Shown in pieces: positions 16,753 to 25,748 of a stretch of DNA of 60,465 bases (its first letter is position 1; every line of letters begins with the position of its first letter). The notes below the pieces were generated by a model. The model had not been told where the DNA came from, did no database searches, and saw only the letters and a list, made by a program, of their open reading frames with translations. Source of the DNA: Oscillospiraceae bacterium. GTDB lineage: Bacteria > Bacillota > Clostridia > Oscillospirales > Ruminococcaceae. The stretch covers positions 1-60,465 of the forward strand of contig JAFLUF010000003.1 in the NCBI GenBank assembly GCA_022508925.1, given 5' to 3'. Made by a program: the position numbers and the translations under genes.

Positions 16753-16857
16753 CAGACTGCCGATAACCCCCCATCTGCTTTGTCAGCCTCGCTACGGCAG
16801 GCACAAAGCCTAGCCGTAGCAAGGCTTTCGTGCATCTGGGAGCTTCTCGTCAGTCTT
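16753..16857. repeat. Palindromic repeat family 1, copy A
   Basis: Starts CAGACTGCCGATAACC and ends with the inverted partner GGAGCTTCTCGTCAGTCT. Inside, GCTACGGCAGG pairs with CCTAGCCGTAGC. Copies B (45168-45293) and C (57002-57061) share the ends and the CATCTGCTTTGTCAG block. This copy lies between mraY and ftsW, where murD is found in most dcw clusters. Confidence 0.8.
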
Positions 16858-16863
16858 TTGTTG

Positions 16864-17904
16864 TTATCTTGTAAACATCATCACGGCAAAGAAAACCGAA
16901 AGCGCGCCTGTTATCACCGTGATAATTGAAAACACAACGTCGATTTTTATCTCGCTCCAGCCGCTCATTTCAAAATGATGGTGGATAGGGGTCATTTTGA
17001 AAACGCGCTTGCCTTCTTTGGTGTGATATATTTTCTTTGTTATCTTGAAAACCGTAGTCTGGATAATCACCGAAAGCGCCTCGAAAACATAGATTATTCC
17101 CGCGAGCACCATGAGAAATTCCGCACCGCAGCCGACCCCGAGCGCGCAGACGATACCGCCTAAGAACATCGAGCCGGTGTCTCCCATAAACACTTTCGCG
17201 GGCGGGAAATTCCACACTAAAAAGCCTATAAGCGCCCCGGCCGTGCAGAACGCTAAAAGCGACTGCCCGAACATTCCGAGTATGCCGGCTATTGCCGCAA
17301 ACGCCGCGCAGTAGACCACCGTGACCGACGAGCAAAGCCCGTCTATGCCGTCAGTGAGATTTACGGCGTTTACGAGATAAAGTATCCCAAGCCCCATTAC
17401 AGGATAGTAGAAAATGCCAAGATCCCACTGCCAGCCCCACGGAAAAGCTATCACGGTCCTCGCAAAGCCGCTGATGTAAATTGTCGCGAAATAAGCGGCG
17501 ATGATAAGCACCTGAAAGATTATCTTCTGTATCGGCGTAAGTCCCTCGTTGCGCTTTTTCCCGACCTTTATGAAATCGTCGAGAAAGCCCATCGCGCCGA
17601 AGAAAACCGCCATTACCGCACCCGAAAGCGAAACGGTAAACTCGCGCTTGTCCTCGCCGGAGATATCCGCTCCGTTTATGCCGATTATGACCATTCCCAC
17701 GGCAAATGTAATTATCACCGCGGTTATGAACATAATTCCGCCCATTGTGGCTGTTCCCTGCTTTTTCGCGTGCCATTTGGGTCCTATATCGAGGATAGTC
17801 TGACCGTATTTCAGTTTATGAAGCCACGGGATAACCACAAAGCCCATAAGCCAGGATATCAGAAACGACGCTAAAGCCGCTATCACATTAGTCCAAACGT
17901 TCAT
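16864..17904 (-). CDS. mraY: Phospho-N-acetylmuramoyl-pentapeptide transferase MraY
   Basis: Transfers phospho-MurNAc-pentapeptide to undecaprenyl phosphate, making lipid I. 346 residues, about ten membrane segments. Conserved parts are KWHAKKQGTATMGGIMF, MGFLDDFIKV (the Asp pair binding Mg2+), NAVNLTDGIDGL, GALIGFLVWNFPPAKVFMGDTGSMFLG (split here only for the eye: NFPPAKVFMGDTGS) and MTPIHHHFEMSGWSE, the HHH loop. AGAGGA precedes the ATG; 12 bp follow murF. Confidence 0.96.
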   Translation of the reverse strand: MNVWTNVIAALASFLISWLMGFVVIPWLHKLKYGQTILDIGPKWHAKKQGTATMGGIMFITAVIITFAVGMVIIGINGADISGEDKREFTVSLSGAVMAVFFGAMGFLDDFIKVGKKRNEGLTPIQKIIFQVLIIAAYFATIYISGFARTVIAFPWGWQWDLGIFYYPVMGLGILYLVNAVNLTDGIDGLCSSVTVVYCAAFAAIAGILGMFGQSLLAFCTAGALIGFLVWNFPPAKVFMGDTGSMFLGGIVCALGVGCGAEFLMVLAGIIYVFEALSVIIQTTVFKITKKIYHTKEGKRVFKMTPIHHHFEMSGWSEIKIDVVFSIITVITGALSVFFAVMMFTR

Positions 17905-17916
17905 AAAATTCCTCTT

Positions 17917-19251
17917 TTACTCAACTTTCTGAGCTATCTCTTCCATCTTCATTCCGCGGCTGCCTTTAAACAAAACGTTGTCGCCGCTTTTTAAATTCTG
18001 CACCAGACGATCTGTCAGCTCGGCTTTGTTTTCACTGTGAAACACGGGGAATTCACGCCTGAAAAGCTCGTCGCGAAGAGCTTTCATTTCCGTTCCGAAC
18101 AGAAACGCGATGTCCGCGTTTTTTTCAACATAGTCCGCAAGCCCCGCGTGGAGCTTTCCGGACATTTCGCCAAGCTCGAGCATATCGCCCAGAACGGCGA
18201 TCTTTCTGCCGCTCATCGTCCCGAGAACGGAAAGAGAGCTTTGCATAGAGGTGGGACTCGCGTTATAACAATCGAGGATAAAAGTATAATCCTTGTGTTT
18301 TTCGATTTTCTGGCGCATTCCCGAGGCCTCGTAATCCATAAACGCGGGAATGATCTCCTCGGGAGTCATTCCGAACTCAATTCCGACGCAGAAAGCCGCG
18401 AGCGCGTTTAAAATGTGATGCTCTCCCAAAACGGGAACCTCCGCGGGAAAACTCATGCTGTTATAATGCAGTGTGAACTTCTCGCCGTTATTTTCATGGA
18501 CGATGTTGTCCGCGTAAACGTCGTTTTTGCCGTCAAATCCGTAACGTACCGTTTTTCTGTCAAGGCTCACGGTTTTTAGCATTTCATCGTCGCCGTATAT
18601 TATCAGCGGAGAATTTTTATCCATTCCGTCGAGAACTTCAAGCTTTGCTTTCAGAATATTCCCGCGTGTTTTCAGGTTTTCGATATGACACCAGCCGATG
18701 TTTGTAATAACCGCGCAGTCGGGGTGCGTTGCCTTTGAAAGCTCGCTTATCTCTCCGAGGTCACTCATGCCCATTTCGATAACGCCCGCCTTAAAGCTGT
18801 CGTTCAGTCGAAAAAGCGTTTTCGGAAGTCCTATGTCGTTGTTGAAATTCCCCTCGGTTTTAAGGGTCGGAAATTTTGCGGACAGCACCGCGAAGATCAT
18901 ATCCTTTGTAGAGGTTTTTCCGACAGAGCCCGTGACCGCGCACAGCTTCACCTTGAATTTATCTCGGTAATATCTCGCGAGCTTAAGCTGAGCTGTTCTC
19001 GAGTTTTCAACGTATATAACAGGCTTTTCAACATTTCCGGCTCTTTTTTCAGCGTCGGATATCGCGGCTGCCGCGCCGTTTTCAAACGCTTTTCCGATAA
19101 AATCATTTCCGTCGAAGTTTTCTCCCTTTACGGCGATAAAAAGCGCGCCGCTTTCTATCGTTCTCGTATCGGTCGAAACCGAGCTTACCTCTGTGTCAGC
19201 TCCGACAAGAACACCGTTTGTAGCTTTCGCGATTTCTTTTGCGGTAAACAC
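17917..19251 (-). CDS. murF: UDP-MurNAc-tripeptide:D-Ala-D-Ala ligase MurF
   Basis: Adds D-Ala-D-Ala to the UDP-MurNAc tripeptide, finishing the pentapeptide. About 444 residues from a GTG at 19251. This start is preferred because it lies behind GGCAGGTGA, which also contains the murE stop, so the two genes are translationally coupled; an upstream ATG would fall inside murE. The ATP loop is VTGSVGKTSTKDM; GNFNNDIGLP, GMSDLGEI and DCYNASPTSM are family signatures. Confidence 0.95.
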   Translation of the reverse strand: MFTAKEIAKATNGVLVGADTEVSSVSTDTRTIESGALFIAVKGENFDGNDFIGKAFENGAAAAISDAEKRAGNVEKPVIYVENSRTAQLKLARYYRDKFKVKLCAVTGSVGKTSTKDMIFAVLSAKFPTLKTEGNFNNDIGLPKTLFRLNDSFKAGVIEMGMSDLGEISELSKATHPDCAVITNIGWCHIENLKTRGNILKAKLEVLDGMDKNSPLIIYGDDEMLKTVSLDRKTVRYGFDGKNDVYADNIVHENNGEKFTLHYNSMSFPAEVPVLGEHHILNALAAFCVGIEFGMTPEEIIPAFMDYEASGMRQKIEKHKDYTFILDCYNASPTSMQSSLSVLGTMSGRKIAVLGDMLELGEMSGKLHAGLADYVEKNADIAFLFGTEMKALRDELFRREFPVFHSENKAELTDRLVQNLKSGDNVLFKGSRGMKMEEIAQKVE

Positions 19252-19255
19252 TTTA

Positions 19256-20719
19256 TCACCTGCCGTCTTTAAAAAAATTATCAACTATTTCCTTTTCGTC
19301 AAAGTGGAGATATTCGTCTCCGATTGCCTGATAGTCCTCGTGACCCTTTCCGCAGAGCGCTATGATATCTCCCTTTTCGGCGGTCTCAAGCGCGCGGATG
19401 ACCGCTTTCCCGCGGTCTGTGTATTCCTCAAACAAAATGCCGTCGGGTATTCCCCTTACAACATCGTCGATGGTTTTCTGCGGGTCTTCGTGGCGCGGAC
19501 TGTCGGTGGTCACAATAAGCAAGTCCGCGTATTTTGCCGCTGTCTTTCCCATGTCGGGACGCTTTCCCGCGTCGCGCTCTCCCGCCGCTCCGAACAGACA
19601 GACAAGGCGGTTTTTCGCGAGGGGTTTAAGCGTAGACAACAGCTTTTCGAGTCCGTCCTCCGTGTGAGCGTAATCGCGGACAACCGTAAACTCGCCGCTG
19701 TAAAGCGTTTCGAGCCGTCCGCTCACGCCCTTTATCCGCTCGAGCGCGGTTACAACTTCGTCGCTATAAAAGCCGAGCAAGCCGCACATCACTATTGCGG
19801 TAAGCGCGTTTAACACGTTATATTCTCCCGTAAGAGCAAACCGCACGGGATAGCTTTTTTTCGCCTCCGCGTCGGTGAAGATAAACTCAGCCCTGTCGGG
19901 ATATATCTTTACAAATTCGGTATAAAAATCCGCTTTGCCTTTAAGCGAAAGAGTTTTAACGGGAATTCCGATTTTTCTGCAATACTCAGCGGTTTTCCCG
20001 CCGTATTCGTCGTCGATATTTACCACCGCGTACTCGCAGTTGTCAAACAGCATGAGCTTAGCCGCAAAGTAGTTTTCCATCGTTTTATGATAGTCGAGGT
20101 GGTCGCGGGTGAGGTTTGTAAACGCGGCGACCTTAAAGCTGTTTTTCGCGAAGCGGTGCTGTACAAGAGCCTGACTTGAAGCCTCGACAAAGCAATACTC
20201 GGTGTTTTCCTTTACCATTTCCCCGAAAAGCGAATAAAGCTTTCGCGGCTCCGGAGTTGTGGGAGGGCCGTCGTGAGAGTACTCAAGCCCGCTTCCGGTA
20301 TCGGTCCCGAGCGTTCCGACAACACCCGTTCTGTGACCCATTAAGCGCGTAAGCTGAGCGCAGAGATTTGCGATAGTCGTTTTTCCGTTTGTTCCCGTAA
20401 CAGCGCATATCTTAAGTCTTTTTTCGGGTCTGCCGTAAAAAGCGGACAACAGCTCGGGATAGATCTCGCGCGTATCGGCTACGTTTATTTCACGGTCAAT
20501 TCCAAGCTTATTCTGCGTAACGACCGCCGCCGCGCCAAGCTCAAGCGCCCTTTCGGCGGCGGAATGCCCGTCAAAGCTTTCGCCTTTTATGCATACAAAA
20601 ACGAAGTCTTTTTCTATCTCCCGACTGTCCGAAGTAACTCCCGCGACTGTTTTCTCGCGCAATTCCCCGGGGATCCGGGTAATACCTTCAAAAAGCTCGC
20701 TTGCTCTCATTTCAACCAT
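19256..20719 (-). CDS. murE: UDP-MurNAc-dipeptide ligase MurE, probably meso-DAP adding
   Basis: Adds the third stem-peptide residue. About 487 residues from the ATG at 20719, with GGAG upstream; a TTG three codons earlier is too close to the ribosome site. ATP loop VTGTNGKTTIANL, carbamylated-Lys region and DYAHTEDGL are present. The specificity loop reads DSPRHEDP (Asp406-Ser-Pro-Arg409), where DAP-adding enzymes have DNPR and Lys-adding enzymes lack the Arg. The Arg favours meso-DAP; the Asn to Ser change is unusual. Confidence 0.94.
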   Translation of the reverse strand: MVEMRASELFEGITRIPGELREKTVAGVTSDSREIEKDFVFVCIKGESFDGHSAAERALELGAAAVVTQNKLGIDREINVADTREIYPELLSAFYGRPEKRLKICAVTGTNGKTTIANLCAQLTRLMGHRTGVVGTLGTDTGSGLEYSHDGPPTTPEPRKLYSLFGEMVKENTEYCFVEASSQALVQHRFAKNSFKVAAFTNLTRDHLDYHKTMENYFAAKLMLFDNCEYAVVNIDDEYGGKTAEYCRKIGIPVKTLSLKGKADFYTEFVKIYPDRAEFIFTDAEAKKSYPVRFALTGEYNVLNALTAIVMCGLLGFYSDEVVTALERIKGVSGRLETLYSGEFTVVRDYAHTEDGLEKLLSTLKPLAKNRLVCLFGAAGERDAGKRPDMGKTAAKYADLLIVTTDSPRHEDPQKTIDDVVRGIPDGILFEEYTDRGKAVIRALETAEKGDIIALCGKGHEDYQAIGDEYLHFDEKEIVDNFFKDGR

Positions 20720-20724
20720 TCCGA

Positions 20725-23283
20725 TCAATCTCCGCGGTCATTTACCATAAACGTAACTTCCACTACCGAGCCTTTATACGCTATAAGTCCCGGCTGAAGG
20801 CTCTGCTCGACAGCCACGGCGTTCGCGTTTTCAGCCGCGCCGCCCGATATCTTGATGTTAAAGCCCGCGTTTACTATTGCTTCGTTTGCCTTAGCCACGC
20901 TCATTCCGACAACATTCGGCACTTTTCCTGTTTCCGCCTTGGTGTCTCCGAAATACACCACTACAGTTGAGCCCTTGGGTATGCTCGTACCCGAAAGCGG
21001 TATCTGGGCGGTCGCCTTTTCGGTTCCTGTCTCGTTTCCGACAAAGCGCACCTTAAAGCCGTTTGAAACGATATAGCTCTCGGCGTTTATCGGTACGTTT
21101 CCGATGACATTCGGAACGACCGCGTCCATTTTCTCCTGCTCCTCGGCGGTGTAGGTAGGATATATCCCCATATGCTCGAGTCCCTCGTTGAACACCGAGG
21201 AAACGACAGGCGCCGTTACGGTCGAGCCGTAATATGCCGAACCTGTCGGCGTATCCGCCATGACGAGCATAACTATCTGCGGGTCGTTCATGGGTACTGC
21301 CGCCGCGAAGGTTGAAACATAGGTCATTTTCGCGCCCGCGGCTTTTCCGCCCGCGGCGTTGTACTCATCTATACGCTCGGCTGTTCCGGACTTTCCGCCT
21401 ATCCTGTATCCGGGAATATAGGCGTTGCTTCCTCCGTTTTGCGTTACTATAGTTTCGAGTATTTCGCGCATCTGCGCCGAGGTCTCCTCGGATATGACCT
21501 GACGCTTGATCTGAGTTTCCTTTGATTCGATCACGTTTCCGTCGCTGTCGAGTATTTTATCCACAAGATGCGGAGTTACAAGATATCCGCCGTTTACTAT
21601 CGCCGCAAAGGCGGTAACCATCTGTATGGGCGTTATCTTGTTACTTTGACCGAACGCCGAAACCGCGAGGTCTACGGGTCCCATGCTCGCGCGGCGCACA
21701 TAAAGGCTCTGCGCCTCGGCGGGAAGGTCTATCCCCGTAGGCGCGGTAAAGCCGAACGCCTCGAAATAATCGCAGAATTTATCGCGCCCGAGCGCCTGAC
21801 CTATCGCGATAAACGAGGGGTTGCAGGAGGCGGTTATCGCACCCTGAAGCGTTACTGTTCCGTGTCCGCCCGCTTTCCAGCAGCTTATATCCTGTCCTGC
21901 TACGACAGCGGTACCTGTACATAAAAAGCTTGATCCTTTGCTTACGACCTCCTGATCGAGAGCCGAAGCGCAGGTTATCGTCTTGAAGACCGAGCCGGGA
22001 TAATAAAGCTCGTTTACGCCCTTGTTCTTCCACTGCTGTTCTCTGAGAACGGCGTTAAGCGCGCTTATCTCCTCGTCCGCAGCTCCCGAAGCGACAAGGT
22101 CGGCAAGCTGCTGTTTTTCATAGCTTCCCATTATCTCCGAAGGATTGTTCAGATCATACGAAGGCGTCGTAGCCATGGCGATTATGCCGCCCGTCTTGCA
22201 GTTCATCATAATGGCGCTGGCGCGGTTTATTACCTTATACTGAGATATGCACTGCTCGAGATATTTCTCGCAGTAGTGCTGCATGACCTCGTCGAGCGTA
22301 AGCACAAGGCTGTATCCGTCGACCGAGGAGTGATAATCGTCCTCCGCGTACTGAACGCCCTGTCCTCTTCCGTCGGTGGTGTAATATACCTTTCCGTCCG
22401 TTCCGCGGAGATATTCGTCATAGTACGCCTCAAGTCCGTAAACACCCACGCCGTCAAAATTCGTAAAGCCTATTACCGACGACGCAAGCGAGCCGTTGGG
22501 ATAATATCGCTTGCTTGACTGCTCGGTGTAAACGCAGTCCGCCTTTATGCCGTTTTTGTCCATAAAGTCCTGTATCAGCATGACCTCGGGCTTTTCGACG
22601 TTGCGCTTTACGATGTAATACGCCTTGTCGTGGTTTTCGCACTCTTCGATTATCCTGTCGTGATCTACGCCCTCTAAGATCTCTGTCAGCTTATCCGCAA
22701 TAAGCTCGTCGAGCGTAACATATTTCTCAAGCGGTTCTTTGTCGGGGCTGTTGTCGTTATTCCACCGCTCGAGCTTCTTCTGATACGATTTGTAGCGCTC
22801 CTGCTCGGCGAGATAGACTGCCTTGGGCGCTAAGATGACGTTCCACACGGTAGAGCTCTGCGCCAGAACAGAGCCGTTCGCGTCGTATATAGTTCCGCGG
22901 TTTGCCATGAGGGAAAGCTCACGCGTCTGCTGCGAAGTGGCAAGCATCTTCCACTTGTCTCCCTCAAGCACGGTGTATTTCAGCAGATTATAGCCCACAA
23001 ACGCCGCAAACCCGAAAACGCCGACCATGATCAGCATCTGTCTGCCGCGATATCCTAAGATCGGCTTCTTATCGACTTCTTCTTTATCCTTTCTGACCAG
23101 AAAATCCCAAAATCTCTTGGTAAGACGCTTAAAGCGCTCGCCAAAGGTAAGCGGCTCGCTTTTCCGCGCGGCTTTACGCACTGAAGCGTTCTGCTGCGGA
23201 TTTCTGCCGTTCTGCGTATTCTGCCGGTTTTGCGCGCTCTGCGGCGGGATATTTTTGTTTTTATTGTTGTTTGAATTTATCAC
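20725..23283 (-). CDS. spoVD: Class B penicillin-binding protein with two PASTA domains (SpoVD/FtsI-like)
   Basis: Transpeptidase that crosslinks septal or spore-cortex peptidoglycan. About 852 residues from a GTG at 23283 behind GAGAGGTGG; an upstream ATG lacks a site. An Asn/Gln-rich cytosolic tail (1-45), a basic segment, one membrane helix (about 82-103), a PBP dimerisation region beginning NRGTIYDANG, and a transpeptidase domain with Ser431 in PGSVFKT, SCN in ITASCNPS and KSG in GGKSGTAER. Two PASTA repeats close the protein (PNVIGNVPINAES and PNVVGMSVAKANE). PASTA modules are typical of SpoVD; the dcw position between ftsL and murE suits either role. Confidence 0.92.
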   Translation of the reverse strand: MINSNNNKNKNIPPQSAQNRQNTQNGRNPQQNASVRKAARKSEPLTFGERFKRLTKRFWDFLVRKDKEEVDKKPILGYRGRQMLIMVGVFGFAAFVGYNLLKYTVLEGDKWKMLATSQQTRELSLMANRGTIYDANGSVLAQSSTVWNVILAPKAVYLAEQERYKSYQKKLERWNNDNSPDKEPLEKYVTLDELIADKLTEILEGVDHDRIIEECENHDKAYYIVKRNVEKPEVMLIQDFMDKNGIKADCVYTEQSSKRYYPNGSLASSVIGFTNFDGVGVYGLEAYYDEYLRGTDGKVYYTTDGRGQGVQYAEDDYHSSVDGYSLVLTLDEVMQHYCEKYLEQCISQYKVINRASAIMMNCKTGGIIAMATTPSYDLNNPSEIMGSYEKQQLADLVASGAADEEISALNAVLREQQWKNKGVNELYYPGSVFKTITCASALDQEVVSKGSSFLCTGTAVVAGQDISCWKAGGHGTVTLQGAITASCNPSFIAIGQALGRDKFCDYFEAFGFTAPTGIDLPAEAQSLYVRRASMGPVDLAVSAFGQSNKITPIQMVTAFAAIVNGGYLVTPHLVDKILDSDGNVIESKETQIKRQVISEETSAQMREILETIVTQNGGSNAYIPGYRIGGKSGTAERIDEYNAAGGKAAGAKMTYVSTFAAAVPMNDPQIVMLVMADTPTGSAYYGSTVTAPVVSSVFNEGLEHMGIYPTYTAEEQEKMDAVVPNVIGNVPINAESYIVSNGFKVRFVGNETGTEKATAQIPLSGTSIPKGSTVVVYFGDTKAETGKVPNVVGMSVAKANEAIVNAGFNIKISGGAAENANAVAVEQSLQPGLIAYKGSVVEVTFMVNDRGD

Positions 23284-23396
23284 TAAGATCCACCTCTCAA
23301 AAAACCAAAAAAGCAAAGCCTATGTTTACTTACCTTCATTTCCGCGCTTGTTAAAAGCGCGGGAGTAAGCAACGGTCAGCCTTGCTGTTTTCAGCC

Positions 23397-23431
23397 GACG
23401 GCATAGCTTGTCAACTCTATATTATGCCGTC
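23397..23431 (-). other. Hairpin at the end of ftsL
   Basis: GACGGCATA and TATGCCGTC form a 9-bp stem that begins at the ftsL stop codon. No T-run follows, so it is probably not a terminator. The rest of the 146-bp gap before the PBP gene shows nothing clear. Confidence 0.4.
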
Positions 23432-23924
23432 AAAATCCAATGTATTCCAAAACTCCGTCCCACCATGATTTGACCGAGCCTATAAAACCGAGATCATCCT
23501 CCCGGTCGATCTTTACAAGCCCCTCGGTGTTTACGCTTATGTATTTTTTCTGCGAAGGAGAGACCTTGGACATTCCAAGCGTATCCTCGGCATACTTCTC
23601 AATGTACGACGTGTTTACCATTGATTCGAGCTTGTTCTGCAAAATCGCGTTGTCATCAAGCACGTTTTGAAACTCAGCCTGCTGCTGCTCGTAAAGCCGC
23701 GAGATATCGTCAACCTTTGCGTTTGAATAATTGACCGCGCACATTGCCGCAAAAACCGTGATCGCCGCCATGGCAACCTTGAGTTTAGAGCCGCTTTTTG
23801 AGACCGACGGCGCTTCTTTAAGCTTTATGGCGGGTTTTTGCACGCTTTTTTCGTGCCTTTCTCTGTTTGATCTATCAAAAAGCGACAAGTCGTACGCAAG
23901 ATTTGTGTTGTTCTGATAACTCAT
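23430..23924 (-). CDS. ftsL: FtsL-like divisome protein
   Basis: 164 residues, the layout of FtsL: a basic cytosolic tail, one membrane segment (about 49-67, AMAAITVFAAMCAVNYS), then a heptad-like coiled coil (ISRLYEQQQAEFQNVLDDNAIL) and the segment YAEDTLGMSKVSPSQKKYI, which is the conserved A-x-x-x-L-G-M-x-x-P motif. It partners FtsQ/DivIB and the FtsW-PBP pair. Sequence identity in this family is low, so the call rests on architecture, motif and position after rsmH. Confidence 0.87.
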   Translation of the reverse strand: MSYQNNTNLAYDLSLFDRSNRERHEKSVQKPAIKLKEAPSVSKSGSKLKVAMAAITVFAAMCAVNYSNAKVDDISRLYEQQQAEFQNVLDDNAILQNKLESMVNTSYIEKYAEDTLGMSKVSPSQKKYISVNTEGLVKIDREDDLGFIGSVKSWWDGVLEYIGF

Positions 23925-23939
23925 CGATATATTCCCCTT

Positions 23940-24881
23940 CTATTCTCTTATTTTCTTTATAACTCTGAGCTTTGCGCTCCTGCTGCGCGGATTTTCCGAG
24001 ATCTCGCGCTCGCCGGGAACTATGGGCTTTTTGGTGATAAGCTCTCCGCGCGGAAGTTTTCCGCATACGCACACGGGAAACTCCGGAGGGCAGGTACAGC
24101 CCGTGCAAAAGTCTTTAAAGCGGTTTTTTACTATCCTGTCTTCAAGAGAATGAAACGTTATTACTGACATTTTCCCGCCTGTTTTTAGACGCTCAAATCC
24201 CCTTTCGAGCGCCTCGCCGAGTGCGTTAAGCTCGTCGTTTACCTCAATTCTTATCGCCTGAAAGCTTTTTCTGCACGGATTTTTTTCGCGCCTGTACGCC
24301 GCGGGAACGCTGCTTTTGATTATCTCTGCAAGCTGTCCCGTTGTTTCTATCGGCGTTTTCTCACGAAAACCGACGATCCCCATCGCGATCTTCTGCGCGA
24401 ACTTTTCCTCTCCGTACTCTGACAATATCCTTTTTAACTCTTCAAATCCGTATTCGTTCACTACATCACGCGCGGACAAGCCCTCGCCGCTCATTCTCAT
24501 ATCAAGCGGCGCGTCGCTGTGAAACGAAAATCCGCGCTGTGCGTCGTCAAGCTGATGCGACGACACGCCTAAATCCGCGATTATACCGTCAAGCTCTTTT
24601 ATCCCCAGCTTGTCCAATTCCTCGCCGATCTTCCTGAAATTTGACCTTACAAAGGTCACGGGCAATCCCTTCAGACGCCTTTCGGCGGCTTCGATGGCCT
24701 CAGGGTCGGCATCGAAGCAAATAAGCCTTCCGCCCGTTTTCGGGTCTAATCTTTTCGCCAGCTCATAGCTGTGACCGCCGCCGCCTGTTGTAAGGTCGGC
24801 ATAGACGCCGCTTTCTGCCCCAAAAGCTCCGTCTACTGTTTCTCTCAAAAGCACGGAAACGTGCGAGAATTCAATCCCCAT
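23940..24881 (-). CDS. rsmH: 16S rRNA m4C1402 methyltransferase RsmH (MraW)
   Basis: SAM-dependent N4 methylation of C1402 in 16S rRNA. 313 residues, usual length. HVSVLLRETVDGAF, TTGGGGHSYEL (SAM loop), LGVSSHQLDDAQRGFSF, ACRKSFQAIRIEVNDEL-like (CRKSFQAIRIEVNDELNAL) and TFHSLEDRIVK are diagnostic. Its start codon overlaps the stop of mraZ (TAATG), which indicates translational coupling. Confidence 0.96.
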   Translation of the reverse strand: MGIEFSHVSVLLRETVDGAFGAESGVYADLTTGGGGHSYELAKRLDPKTGGRLICFDADPEAIEAAERRLKGLPVTFVRSNFRKIGEELDKLGIKELDGIIADLGVSSHQLDDAQRGFSFHSDAPLDMRMSGEGLSARDVVNEYGFEELKRILSEYGEEKFAQKIAMGIVGFREKTPIETTGQLAEIIKSSVPAAYRREKNPCRKSFQAIRIEVNDELNALGEALERGFERLKTGGKMSVITFHSLEDRIVKNRFKDFCTGCTCPPEFPVCVCGKLPRGELITKKPIVPGEREISENPRSRSAKLRVIKKIRE

Positions 24882-25300
24882 TAAATTCCCAGAAGCTCCT
24901 GCACCTTGTCAAGATCCGCGGTATCAAATTCATCCATATACGCTTCCCATTTGGCCTTTTGCCAGATCTCCGCGCGGTCCGCCATACCTACCACGACGAC
25001 TTCGCCGGTTATCTCCGCGTAATTTCTGAGCGCCAACGGGATAGCGATCCTGCCCTGCTTGTCCGGTTCTACCTCGCACGCGCTTCCGAAAATAAATCTC
25101 TGAACCGCCAGCGCGTTTTTCGAGGAATTTCCCTTTAGCTTATCGCGCAGGGTCTCCCAGCTCTCACTGGTGTAAACTGTCAGGCATTTTTCATTAATGC
25201 TTTTGGAGATATAGAAATGCTCGCCGAGCTCTTTTAACAGCTTTGCGGGAAAGTTCATTCTTCCCTTGGCGTCAAGAGTATGCTCATATTGGCCGTACAT
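24881..25300 (-). CDS. mraZ: Transcriptional regulator MraZ
   Basis: DNA-binding protein with two SpoVT/AbrB-like halves that represses the dcw operon. About 139 residues. Two ATGs lie two codons apart; the second (25300) is preferred because the GGGGG ribosome site is directly against the first. MYGQYEHTLDAKGRMNFPAK and EVEPDKQGRIAIPLALRNYA carry the duplicated D-x-K/Q-G-R signature. First gene of the operon; candidate binding repeats lie just downstream of the promoter. Confidence 0.95.
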   Translation of the reverse strand: MYGQYEHTLDAKGRMNFPAKLLKELGEHFYISKSINEKCLTVYTSESWETLRDKLKGNSSKNALAVQRFIFGSACEVEPDKQGRIAIPLALRNYAEITGEVVVVGMADRAEIWQKAKWEAYMDEFDTADLDKVQELLGI

Positions 25301-25448
25301 TTCCATTCCCCCTTTCCAAAAGCCTTAATCCCCTTTGAAAACTGCCTTTTGTGCCGTTCTCCTCAAACGGCGTTTCCGTAGAAAAAATCCCCCATTTTTT
25401 GAGAAAAGTGATTTTCGGTTGATTTATCAACCATTTTAGTAAATTTTT

Positions 25449-25465
25449 AACCACTTTTCCCCACA
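25449..25465 (-). promoter_or_regulatory. Candidate MraZ-binding repeats
   Basis: Minus strand TGTGGGGAAAAGTGGTT: a TGGGG and a TGGTT spaced ten bases apart, with another TGGTT 20 bases further on. MraZ is known to bind direct TGGGN repeats with 10-bp phasing near the mraZ promoter. The assignment is inference. Confidence 0.5.
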
Positions 25466-25470
25466 ATCAT

Positions 25471-25499
25471 ATTATATCGTAAATATTCCCGAATTGCAA
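25471..25499 (-). promoter_or_regulatory. Promoter of the dcw operon (mraZ)
   Basis: Minus strand TTGCAA (25494-25499), 17-bp spacer, TATAAT (25471-25476), giving a leader of about 160 nt. The remainder of 25500-25690 is AT-rich and shows no gene. Confidence 0.82.
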
Positions 25500-25693
25500 G
25501 AGAGTTTTTAATGTTTTTCAGAAAAGATGAGATAAACTTTTGTTCATATTTTTGTGCAGTTTTAACAAAAAAGAACATTAAACTATGTAGAAAATCAATC
25601 AAAATTATCAACGTTTTCCGCAATATATAGGATTTATTTTTTGTCCAAAAACTATATATTGCGTTTTCAATGATATTTTTCGGCATTTTAAGA

Positions 25694-25725
25694 CAAAAAA
25701 ACCGACCCCGTTTTAGGGTCGGTTT
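25694..25725 (-). terminator. Intrinsic terminator of the polyamine operon
   Basis: Minus strand ACCGACCC/GGGTCGGT stem with loop TAAAACG, followed by TTTTTTTG. Confidence 0.92.
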
Positions 25726-25748
25726 CATTTTTAGGTCTCCGGCTGACT

